Positions 1 to 7,900 of a stretch of DNA of 8,224 nucleotides are shown one piece after another. The notes under the pieces are model-generated. The model saw nothing but the letters and a program-made list of their open reading frames with translations, made no database searches and was not told the origin of the DNA. The first letter of the stretch is position 1; the number at the start of each line of letters is the position of its first letter. This stretch comes from JANOQP01 sp044227705 (GTDB taxonomy: Bacteria; Bacteroidota; Bacteroidia; Chitinophagales; Saprospiraceae), in assembly GCA_044227705.1 (NCBI GenBank), contig JBGAWE010000204.1, positions 1-8,224 of the forward strand, read 5' to 3'. Both the position numbers and the translations under genes were made by a program.

Positions 1-261
1 TTTGACAGGCTTGAAAGTGCGTCCGTACCATTGCACGGTCTTTCGTAAGAAACCCAAGCCCTTCTGCCCAAATTTTTTAATCCGATTACCGGGGTTTTCT
101 TTAATCCGAAACTTACTTGCATAAAGTCAATGCTTCTTCCCGGTTGGCATATGACGGCAATTGGCCCAACATTTTATCATCTCAATCCGATTCCCATGAA
201 GCAGGTTTCCGCTGACTTCACGTCTCTCCCGTATTCTCTTTTTCCTCAAACTTACAGTCCT
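1..261. other. Upstream region of the first adhesin gene, with repeated AATCCGA motifs
   Basis: No gene can be supported here. The stretch is visibly richer in A and T than the flanking coding sequence and carries three AATCCGA cores, at 79-85, 103-109 and 184-190; the first two sit in a longer TTTAATCCGA context. I found no convincing Bacteroidota promoter (TTG at -33 with TAnnTTTG at -7). An ATG at 130 is in frame with the gene, but the 44 residues it would add are not signal-peptide-like, so the region is read as promoter and 5' leader. A short minus-strand frame is open from 122 to the window edge but has no recognisable protein character. Confidence 0.55.
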
Positions 262-3200
262 ATGAACGTTGTTACCCAGTGGCAACGGCGCCTCGCGTCG
301 CTGCTGGTGGCTGCTCTATTTGTAGCCACTCCTCGGCTCGGCCGAGCCTGCGATGTGGTGGTGACGGGTGGCCAGCCGGTCATTGTCAACATCTACCTCG
401 ACCCCATCACCGGCACCAGCTCCCTCTCGGGAGTGAACATCGCGGCCTTTGTGCAGGGTACCGGGCCGGGGTGCAACGAGTACCAGTTCTACCAGTCGAC
501 CGACAAGACGACGTATATCGGCAACCAAATCGACTTCGACTGCTCGAACGTCTCGCCGCTCGCGGTGACCTACGTCGTCAGGATGGACGACTTCGACGGC
601 GACCCTAACAACGGCAACGAGAGCAATCCTGTGCAGCTCTCAGTTGTCGTCCACGACAACACCATCCCAACTGTGAGCTGCCCGTCGAGCCAGTCGTTCA
701 CCACCTTCGACGACGGGAACGACAACTGCCTTTTCAAGGCAATCGATGGCTCCACCATCGCCCCCGGCCTCATGGCACTTATTTGGTCGGACAATTGCGG
801 CGAGCCCGCCTTCCGGTTCAACGGGTCGGGCGCATGGCAGACCGGCGACAACTTGGCCGCTCCTTTCCACGACTTCCCCAAGGGCACGACTATTGTCAAC
901 TACCGCGTGACCGATGCTGGCAACCATGTGGCGACTTGCAATTTCACGGTCAAAGTGAATGATGTCTCGCCGCCCATTATGAACAATGTCCCCGACGATG
1001 ACACCATCCCCGGCGACATTCCATTCGCTCAAATCCTCGCCTACTATGCGGGCAACAACGGCGGCGTGACAGCTTATGACAGTTGCGACGCTGCGCGGCC
1101 CGTTGTCTACACGGCCGTTGCCGACACGCTCGACGACTGCCCGGTGACCCACACGATTTTGCGGACATGGACGGCCTCCGACCTGTCGGGCAACTTTGCC
1201 ACCGTCACTCAACTTATAAGTGTTATGGACACGTTCGCGCCCGTTGTCGCGCCGTATCCGAGCGACACGACCATTTTCACCGCGATCGACGACCAGTATT
1301 GCGAGGCCTATTTTGAAATCAACCCATTGAGTTTTTCAGTCGATTGCTCGCCGGCGGACTCGCTCGAAGTTGAGTATTGGCTTGATGGGTATCAGGTCAC
1401 CTACCTCGACGGCTACTATCAGGTCGGCGGGCCGTACGAGATGGAGTTCATCGTCAGGGACCAATGTGGCAATGCGGATACGACGGAGTTCAACCTCTAC
1501 GTCTACGACCTCACGCCGCCGAACGCCTACTGCGCCGGGTCTGTGAACGTGGCCTTGAATCCCGCTGGGTTCGTCACGCTTTCGCCCTTTCCCTTCAACC
1601 AGGGGAGCTACGACAACTGCTCGCCGGTCGATTTTTATGTTGACCCGAACTACTTCGACTGCTCCGCCGTCGGCACGCCGCAACAGGTGACGCTCTACGT
1701 CTACGACTACTTCGGCAACGTCTCGAGCTGCACCTCTATCGCCAACATTCAGGACAACACACCGCCGGTGCTCACTTGCCCGGCCGACCGTACCTTCAGC
1801 TGCGCCATCGACGAGACCCTAGCCGGACAGCCGGTCGCCACTGACGCTTGCGGCATGGACGACATCACCCTTGCCGAGCAGACCAACAACCAGACAGGGC
1901 CGCACTGCTTCACCCGCGTCCGCGAGTACACGGCCTTCGACGTGAACGGCAACACCAGCGTTTGCTACCAATATCTGACGGTGGAGGACAACTTCGCACC
2001 CGTCCTGTTGAACGTGCCGGCCGATACCGTCGTCGCCTGCGGCACCATCCTACCCGACCCGGTTGTGACCTCTTTCGACACTTGCGATGGGTCGCACATC
2101 CTCCAGCCGACCGTTCAAATCTTCCTCGGCGCCGACTGCCAGAACACGAAAATCAAGTACTATCAAGTCCGCACTTGGGAGGACACCGACCTCTGCGGCA
2201 ACTACGCCATCACGCAGGACACGGTGAAGTTCATCGATACCATCGGCCCCGACGTCTCGGCCGTGCCGACCGACCTGATTTTCTACACCGATGCGAACTC
2301 CTGTGACGGCGCGGTCGAGATTGACTTGACACAATACAGCATCTTCGACGACTGCGGAAACGGTGCGGTGACCGTCTCGCCGTCGAGCTACAACGACGTT
2401 CTAGCAGCGGGGGACTACACGTTTTATTACAGCGCGGTCGACCAGTGCGACAATGTGACCCTCGGGGAAATCACCTTCCACGTCGTCGACAACACGCTGC
2501 CGAGCATTGTTTGCCAGACGGACATCAACGTCTCACTCGACAACACGGGCTTGCACCAGTTCGACGTGAACGAGCTGGTGGTCAACGCGACCGACAACTG
2601 CGGCCTCGACCACTTCGACCTCTCGCAGCAGTACGCGACTTGCTTCGACGCCAGCCTCGAGGCCCTCGGCTTCGGCCCGACCGTTGTCGATGTGACCTAC
2701 TATGACGTTCAAGGCAACTCGAACACCTGCTCCGTCATCGTCCATGTGACCGCGCCGCCGGACATCGCCATCTCCATCGACAGCTACGACTCGACCGACC
2801 CGAGCTACTTCGGGGCGAACGACGGCTCGGTTGAAATCACGGCGGTCAGCGGCGGCTCGGGCGATTACAGCTATGCCGTCCTCGACTATTTCACCGGCAA
2901 CATCATCGCGCCGACCTATTACGACGACACCCTCACGGCGGGCGCCTACCTCCTCGGCGTGCAGGACAACGTGACGAGCTGCGTTGACCTCGAGGCGGTC
3001 TTCCTCAACGACGGCCCGCTCCCGCTCATCATCGCCGACACGGTCAGCGGTCCGCACGGCGACACGCTCTGCGTCGCAATCACGGTCTCTGCCTTCCAGA
3101 ACATTGTCTCCGCGCAGATGGACATCTCGGTGCCCGACGCGTCGGTGGCCGAGGTCATCTCGGTGACGAACTGGCAGCCGGCCGATTTCGACCTCGCCGT

Positions 3201-4695
3201 TTTGAACCCACCGACCAACGACTTCACCGTCTCGATGATGAACCCATCGACCTCGCAGGTCGATTTGGTGGACGGCGACACGCTCTTCTGCATCAATGTC
3301 GTGCTGACGGGGGGATTGTTCGACACGACAAGCGTCACCATCGTCGATGGCTCGGTCGAAATTGTCAGCGGCTCGACGGGCAACTTCTTCCAGCTCCCTT
3401 CGGCCAACCAGGACGGCTTCGTCGCCGTCAACAGCGGCCAGGCCGTCGCACAAATCGAGGGCGACATTTTTGCATGGTACGGCCCAACCGTCGCCCAAGT
3501 TGACGTCGATTTGAACGGAGGGCAAGACCTCCAGACGACCGGCGCCGACGGCCACTACGCATTCACAGTCGCCATCGACGACCCGTGCGTCATCACACCG
3601 TCGAAGGACATAAATTATGTGAACGGCGTCTCCGTCTTTGACCTTTACACCATCCAGCGTCACATACTCGGCGACCCGAACGCGCTCGCCGCGGACCCGT
3701 ACCGCTATATCGCCGCTGACGCGAACGGGGACGGGGAAATCACGACGTTCGACCTTGTTGAGCTGCAATACATCGTGCTCAACCCGGTCAATGCCGACAT
3801 TTTGAGCAACACCAGCTGGCGCTTCGTGCCCACGGACTACGCCTTCCCGAACCCGGTCGACCCGTGGTCGCCGCCGTTCCCTGAGAGCATCGACCTCGGC
3901 ATCGTGCTGGCCGACAGCTTGCAGAACAACTTCGTCGCCGTCAAAATCGGCGACGTCGACGGCGATGCCGATGTGCTCAATCTCAAATCGACGGAAGACC
4001 GCTCGCCGATGCTCTTTGAAATCGCCGACCGCTCGGTAGAACAGGGTGAGACCATCGCGCTGCCCATCCTTGCCCACGATTTCATCAACCGTCTCGGCTG
4101 GCAGATGACACTCAACTTCGACCCGCAACTCTTTGACTATCAGGGAGTTTCGGCTGGAGAACTGACCGGGATTTCCGAAAACAGCTTTGGCCGCACTGCC
4201 ATCGCCGACGGCAAGCTGACGACCGCGTGGTTCTCCTCGAAGCCGGCATCGATGGTTGACGGCTCGGTGCTGTTCACCCTCTATCTCACGGCGAAAAAAG
4301 GCGCGGCCAGCGTCGCCGACGGCGTGAAAATCACCTCCGACCTGACCCCGGCCATCGGCATCGACGGCTCGCGGCAAGCGGTCGCGCCGCAGCTCGTCTT
4401 TTCGCGCAGCGACAAGCCGGCGGCCGCCGCGCTGAACTTCGACCTCGCACAAAACCGGCCGAATCCGTTCGCCGACGAGACGGTCATTGGCTTTACGCTG
4501 CCGGAGGCCGCGACCGCGACGCTCGACATCATCGACGCGGCGGGCAGGCTCGTCAAGACTTCGGCAGGAGCTTTCGAGGCTGGTCGCAGCGAGTTCAAAA
4601 TCAACCGCGCCGAGCTTTCCGGTCCAGGTGTCTATTTTTACGAGGTCAAAACCGAGAACTGGACGGCCCGCCGCCGGATGGTACTCGTCGAGTGA
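262..4695 (+). CDS. T9SS-secreted multidomain surface protein (HYR repeats, SprB repeat, cohesin-like, dockerin-like)
   Basis: This is a large secreted, probably surface-anchored or matrix protein of 1477 aa with no visible enzyme domain; adhesion or fibre formation is inferred. The start at 262 is chosen because MNVVTQWQRR followed by a hydrophobic run to about residue 22 is a good signal peptide, whereas the in-frame ATGs at 130 and 196 bury it. Domains by residue: signal peptide 1-29; Cys-containing beta domain about 30-133; eight HYR-like repeats about 134-830, with recurring D-[NT]-x-x-P boundaries, DNCG-like and GN...C motifs; SprB-like repeat about 834-915 (DGSVEI, GGSGDYSY, LTAGAY); cohesin-like about 920-1062; carboxypeptidase-regulatory-like beta fold 1063-1114 (TTGADGHYAF); dockerin-like 1115-1172; conserved VKIGDVDGDAD at 1227-1237; second cohesin-like about 1249-1380; T9SS type A sorting domain about 1391-1477 (NRPNPF, GPGVYFYEV). 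HYR residues are strongly acidic. No Shine-Dalgarno is seen. Domain classes are fairly sure; function is not. Confidence 0.93.
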   Translation: MNVVTQWQRRLASLLVAALFVATPRLGRACDVVVTGGQPVIVNIYLDPITGTSSLSGVNIAAFVQGTGPGCNEYQFYQSTDKTTYIGNQIDFDCSNVSPLAVTYVVRMDDFDGDPNNGNESNPVQLSVVVHDNTIPTVSCPSSQSFTTFDDGNDNCLFKAIDGSTIAPGLMALIWSDNCGEPAFRFNGSGAWQTGDNLAAPFHDFPKGTTIVNYRVTDAGNHVATCNFTVKVNDVSPPIMNNVPDDDTIPGDIPFAQILAYYAGNNGGVTAYDSCDAARPVVYTAVADTLDDCPVTHTILRTWTASDLSGNFATVTQLISVMDTFAPVVAPYPSDTTIFTAIDDQYCEAYFEINPLSFSVDCSPADSLEVEYWLDGYQVTYLDGYYQVGGPYEMEFIVRDQCGNADTTEFNLYVYDLTPPNAYCAGSVNVALNPAGFVTLSPFPFNQGSYDNCSPVDFYVDPNYFDCSAVGTPQQVTLYVYDYFGNVSSCTSIANIQDNTPPVLTCPADRTFSCAIDETLAGQPVATDACGMDDITLAEQTNNQTGPHCFTRVREYTAFDVNGNTSVCYQYLTVEDNFAPVLLNVPADTVVACGTILPDPVVTSFDTCDGSHILQPTVQIFLGADCQNTKIKYYQVRTWEDTDLCGNYAITQDTVKFIDTIGPDVSAVPTDLIFYTDANSCDGAVEIDLTQYSIFDDCGNGAVTVSPSSYNDVLAAGDYTFYYSAVDQCDNVTLGEITFHVVDNTLPSIVCQTDINVSLDNTGLHQFDVNELVVNATDNCGLDHFDLSQQYATCFDASLEALGFGPTVVDVTYYDVQGNSNTCSVIVHVTAPPDIAISIDSYDSTDPSYFGANDGSVEITAVSGGSGDYSYAVLDYFTGNIIAPTYYDDTLTAGAYLLGVQDNVTSCVDLEAVFLNDGPLPLIIADTVSGPHGDTLCVAITVSAFQNIVSAQMDISVPDASVAEVISVTNWQPADFDLAVLNPPTNDFTVSMMNPSTSQVDLVDGDTLFCINVVLTGGLFDTTSVTIVDGSVEIVSGSTGNFFQLPSANQDGFVAVNSGQAVAQIEGDIFAWYGPTVAQVDVDLNGGQDLQTTGADGHYAFTVAIDDPCVITPSKDINYVNGVSVFDLYTIQRHILGDPNALAADPYRYIAADANGDGEITTFDLVELQYIVLNPVNADILSNTSWRFVPTDYAFPNPVDPWSPPFPESIDLGIVLADSLQNNFVAVKIGDVDGDADVLNLKSTEDRSPMLFEIADRSVEQGETIALPILAHDFINRLGWQMTLNFDPQLFDYQGVSAGELTGISENSFGRTAIADGKLTTAWFSSKPASMVDGSVLFTLYLTAKKGAASVADGVKITSDLTPAIGIDGSRQAVAPQLVFSRSDKPAAAALNFDLAQNRPNPFADETVIGFTLPEAATATLDIIDAAGRLVKTSAGAFEAGRSEFKINRAELSGPGVYFYEVKTENWTARRRMVLVE
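655..2751 (+). repeat. Tandem array of eight HYR-like (hyalin) repeats in gene 1
   Basis: Eight divergent immunoglobulin-like beta repeats of about 77-100 residues run head to tail. Their boundaries are marked by DNTIPTVSC, DVSPPI, DTFAPVV, DLTPPNAYC, DNTPPVLTC, DNFAPVL, DTIGPDV and DNTLPSIVC, beginning near residues 132, 234, 323, 416, 498, 576, 659 and 743 of the 262-start protein. Most contain a mid-repeat D-[NS]-C or D-x-C-G motif and an aromatic-rich strand such as VREYTAFDVNGN before the last Cys. HYR modules are known as extracellular adhesion-type beta domains, and the paired cysteines suggest disulphides after export. The copies differ strongly in protein sequence, so this is an old protein-level repeat and not a recent DNA duplication. 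Confidence 0.82.
3601..3978 (+). other. Dockerin-like calcium-binding cassette in gene 1
   Basis: This encodes residues 1114-1239. The second loop, D1153-A-N1155-G-D1157-G-E-I-T-T-F-D1164, is a textbook EF-hand-type dockerin loop. The first, D1116-I-N1118-Y-V-N-G-V-S-V-F-D1127, keeps the end Asp residues but has Val at position 5, where calcium-binding dockerins have Asp or Asn. The helix after each loop (LYTIQRHIL, LVELQYIVL) matches dockerin helices. A variable spacer with TSWRFVPTDYAFPNP follows, then VKIGDVDGDAD, an Asp-rich turn that may form a further metal site. This cassette is common in Bacteroidota surface proteins without any cellulosome, so cellulose degradation should not be inferred. 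Confidence 0.8.
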
Positions 4696-4713
4696 TAAAT
4701 GATGAGTGATAAA
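4690..4713 (+). repeat. Direct repeat GAGTGATAAA overlapping the stop codon of gene 1
   Basis: GAGTGATAAA occurs at 4690-4699 and again at 4704-4713, separated by TGAT, giving a 14-base period. The first copy contains the last codon and the TGA stop of gene 1; the second runs into the left arm of the following hairpin. It may be the edge of a small dispersed intergenic repeat or a chance product of the terminator sequence; one window cannot decide. Confidence 0.6.
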
Positions 4714-4757
4714 AGGTGAGTTCCTCAACTCACCTTTTATCACCCACCATTTCTTTT
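4706..4757 (+). terminator. Hairpin terminator after gene 1
   Basis: A perfect 17-bp inverted repeat lies 10 bases after the stop codon: GTGATAAAAGGTGAGTT at 4706-4722, loop CCTC at 4723-4726, and the exact complement at 4727-4743. A T-rich stretch, TTTCTTTT, follows at 4750-4757, offset six bases from the stem. This fits an intrinsic terminator, although the stem is not GC-rich and the U tract is displaced. No U tract follows the stem on the opposite strand, so it is best read as a plus-strand terminator. It implies that gene 2 has its own promoter. Confidence 0.72.
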
Positions 4758-4765
4758 AATCCGAA
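4755..4765 (+). promoter_or_regulatory. TTTAATCCGAA motif, shared with the upstream region of gene 1
   Basis: TTTAATCCGAA here is identical to 100-110, and differs only in the last base from TTTAATCCGAT at 76-86. A shorter core, CAATCCGAT, is at 183-191. I saw the motif only in the two noncoding stretches, upstream of both adhesin genes. It could be a shared regulatory or leader element or a dispersed intergenic repeat. The function is unknown. Confidence 0.35.
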
Positions 4766-4945
4766 CATATCCTTATCCTTTGTCCAAAACAGACGCTGTT
4801 CAAAAGCCGAGAACATTTTTCAAAAAATGACTGGCGAGGTAGGTCGGCAAAAGATCGTCGGCAGTCGCGGGTTTCCCCGATGGCCGGGCATCAACGCCCG
4901 ACGGCCACCTGTCCGTTTTGACACCATTTTTAACCGATTTTAATC
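4766..4945 (+). promoter_or_regulatory. 5' leader of gene 2 with a GC-rich hairpin
   Basis: This region probably holds the promoter and untranslated leader of gene 2. A hairpin can form at 4881-4907: TGGC plus CGGGC pairs with GCCCG and GCCA, with loop ATCAAC and a three-base bulge at 4901-4903. A small CGGG-TTTC-CCCG stem lies just upstream at 4868-4879. The last 30 bases before the ATG are AT-rich and unstructured, as is usual for Bacteroidota starts without Shine-Dalgarno. TATCCTTTG at 4774-4782 resembles the -7 element TAnnTTTG, but has one base too many and no TTG at the right distance. No known riboswitch was recognised. Confidence 0.4.
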
Positions 4946-7900
4946 ATGAGCAAAAACTACATCATCTGCCTCGCTTTCATCGCGGGCATGATGGCGCAGG
5001 TCTCCTCAACTCACGGCCAGACGGTAGGCCTTGAGGTCGGCTCGGCCACCATAGGCTGCACGGGCAGCCAGACCATCACGGTGCCGGTCTCCATGTCCAA
5101 CGGGTCTAACATCACGGCCTGCCAGTTCACCCTCCAATGGGACCCGACCCTGCTCGATTTCGTGCCTGGGAGCGGCACTTTGCAGGGCATTTTTGCCACG
5201 CCGCTCATCTCGCCCAACTTTGGCGAGAGCCAGATTTCGAGCGGCAAACTCACCTTCGCTTGGATTGACAACCCCGGCGTGACGACCGGGACGGGTGCGG
5301 TGACGATGTTCACCATCCAGTTCAACATCCTCTCGCCCGCCTCTTCTTCCATCGACATCGTGGGCAGCCCGACCCCCATCAAGGTTGGAAAGGGAGGCCC
5401 GCCACCGGTCAACCAGAGCGTTCAGGTGACGCATGGCAACATCTCGACGGGCGACACCGACCCGCCCATCCTTGTCTGTCCGGCCGACCAGACGCTGACG
5501 AGCGACAGCCCGATTTTGGTCAACACCCTGTTTGCCTACGCGGCAGACGATTGCGTTTTGAAGAGCCTCGACTATGTGCTTTCCGGCGCAACGACGGGCG
5601 CGGGCAGCGGCGACGCATCGGGGCAAGACCTGTTCAACCCTGGTGTAACCTTTCTCCAGTACACAGCAACGGACGGCGCGGGCAACACGGAATCCTGCAT
5701 CTCGACCATTACTATCAACCCCGACACGCTGACGGTCATCGCGCAGTCGCGGGAGGGCGAGTGCAACGACCCGCTCTACATCGACATTTTGGTCGACAAC
5801 TTTGACGACGTCTCGACCCTCGGTTTCACCCTGAATTGGAACCCGGCCATTATCCAGTTCGACTCGGCCGGGCTTTACGAGGACAACTTTATCGGGGTGC
5901 AGGCGACGGACTTGGGCTTTTTCCAAGTTGCAAACGGCAAGCTGACCTTTGCCTGGTACGACGCGGCCAACCACTCGGCACCCGACCAGACGCGGCTTTT
6001 CCGCATCTATTTCAAAGCCATCGGTGGCTATTCGACGGCCAGCTCGCTCACCTTTTCGAGCAGCCCGACGCCGCAGCTTGCGGGCACTGGCGCGCCCACG
6101 CCGACACAAATCCCAGCCAAATGGCAGGACGGCACAGCCACCATCATCGACCTCACGCCGCCGACCATCACCTGCCCGAACGACACGATCGTGCAGCAAA
6201 TCGCCAGTTTCCCCTATTCAATCGCGGGCCTGAACCCCGTGGTGGCCGACAACTGCGGCGTCGCCGGGGTTGATTTTGAATTGACCAGCGCGACAACGGG
6301 CAGCGGTCCGATGCCCGGCAATGGGCAGTTCTCGTTCAACGAGGGCGTGACGACCGTCAACCTGACCGTGACAGACGTGGCGGGCAACCAGTCGAGCTGC
6401 CAGTTCACCGCGACGCTGACGGGTCAGGCCAAGCCGAACTTCATCCTTCCGACCCTATCCGTCGAATGCGGCACGACCGACACGGTCATCGAATTGACGG
6501 TGCTTGATTTCAAAAACGTCAACTCGGCCGACCTCGTCGTCGGCTTCAACCCGGCGGTCATCAGCGTCATCTCCGTCGGAGACTTCCACCCGGCTACAGG
6601 CGGGTCGGGCAATTGGTTCTCGACCGTCAACGGCGGCCAAATTCTCCTCGGCTTTGCCAACACGCCCAACAACACAGGCGTGACCCTTATCGATGGGGCG
6701 GTTTTGCTGAAAATCCATGTGAAAATCACCGGCCTTGCCGGGGCGACAAGCCAGCTCACCTTCGACCAGCAGCCGTCGGCAAGCTCCCCCGGTGGCCCTT
6801 ACCCGACGGTCGGGCAGGACGGCTTCCTTTCCGTCGTAGACACGAAGCCGCCGGTGCTTTCGGGCTGTCCGTTCGATTTTCAGATACTGGCCGGAAGCAC
6901 TTGTCAGGCCATCGCAGCTTGGCTCCCGCCGACGGCGACAGATGATTGCGACGGTTCGAATGTGGTTTTGACCTCCGATATCCACGTCGGCGACACGCTC
7001 GGAATAGGGTCGCACGTCGTGCATTACACGGTGGTCGACCAGTCGAACCACGCGGCCGCTTGCCAATTCACCATCGACGTCATCGACGCGACCGGCCCTG
7101 TCATCACCTGTCCTGGCAACGACACGCTGGCCTTCGACGCGGGCCTCTGCTCCGTCACCATCGACAGCCTCGGCGAACTGCCGAAGTACCTTTCCGTCTC
7201 CGACAACTGCACGGCCAACCCGTTCGTCATCGAGCCGAACATCACGTTCCCCCAAACCCTCGCGGCGGGCGAACAGCTCGACGTGCTGTGGACGGCGGTC
7301 GACGACGCGGGGAACGCGACCTATTGCAATTTCATCGTCTCGACGCAAGTGGCCGCGCCACCGACGGTTGTTTCGTGCCCCGGCAACACGACGGTCGAGT
7401 GCGACGCAGTGGCCAGTTTTGACGTGCCGCTGCCGGTCTTCGACAAAGGGTGCAGCGCGAGCCTCGGCTACACGGTCAGCGACACCACCTCTTTCCCGAA
7501 CGGGACGACAACGGTGCTTTTCAAAGCCTTCACGGCGATGGACACGGTTCAATGCGCCTTCACCGTCACGGTCAAGGACACGAAAAAGCCGCTTATCACG
7601 AAGTGCCCGGCCAACGACACACTGCTCACCTCTGCAGGTTGCACGGTGACGATGCCCGCCTACCAGGTGGACATTCAGGACAATTGCGACCAGATTGTTG
7701 ATGTGACCTTCACTCCCGCGCCGGGCGTGGACTTGCCGGTTGGCGACACGACCGTCGTAGTTGTGGCGACGGACGACGCTGGCAACTCGGACACCTGTCA
7801 GTTCAAAATCACGGTGAAGCCGACGCAGACCGCGACCTATTTGAACTGCCCGACCGACATCACCTATTTCGACACCTGTCACGTCCTCGCCACTTGGACT

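Noticed and set aside
1..122. Minus-strand open frame starting MQVSFGLKK and running off the window edge
   Set aside because: Its F-G-L-K and I-G-L-K segments are just translations of the repeated intergenic motif, and no protein family is recognised. The sequence left of position 1 would be needed.
130..261. In-frame N-terminal extension of gene 1 from ATG 130 (or ATG 196)
   Set aside because: The extra residues are not signal-like and would place the hydrophobic segment more than 50 residues in. They also lie in AT-rich DNA holding the repeated AATCCGA motif.
325..351. Possible lipoprotein signal (LGRAC) in gene 1
   Set aside because: Position -3 relative to Cys is Gly and -2 is Arg, which does not fit a lipobox. 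A C-terminal T9SS domain and a normal signal peptide explain export better.
3601..3753. Evidence for a cellulosome
   Set aside because: No glycoside hydrolase or carbohydrate-active domain is present. Dockerin and cohesin-like modules are widespread in Bacteroidota surface proteins unrelated to cellulose.
2533..4743. A 736-codon open frame on the minus strand opposite gene 1
   Set aside because: It is rich in Arg, Val and Asp with no domain character, starts inside the terminator hairpin, and mirrors a plus-strand gene with clear domains. The GC-rich third codon positions of the real gene remove stops from this frame.
4716..4943. Small plus-strand frame of 75 codons, or 38 codons from ATG 4827, ending two bases before gene 2
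   Set aside because: It starts inside the terminator stem and runs through the leader hairpins with no protein character. The ATG at 4827 has an A-rich upstream, so a leader peptide is not fully excluded, but nothing supports it.
4918..4944. TTGACA followed by TTTAAT, resembling a sigma-70 promoter
   Set aside because: The -10-like box would end two bases before the ATG, leaving no leader, and Bacteroidota primary sigma factors use a different consensus.
5006..7882. Long minus-strand frames opposite gene 2 (5006-6199 and 6455-7882)
   Set aside because: They are shadows of the codon bias of gene 2. The plus strand shows a signal peptide and repeated domains through the same stretch.
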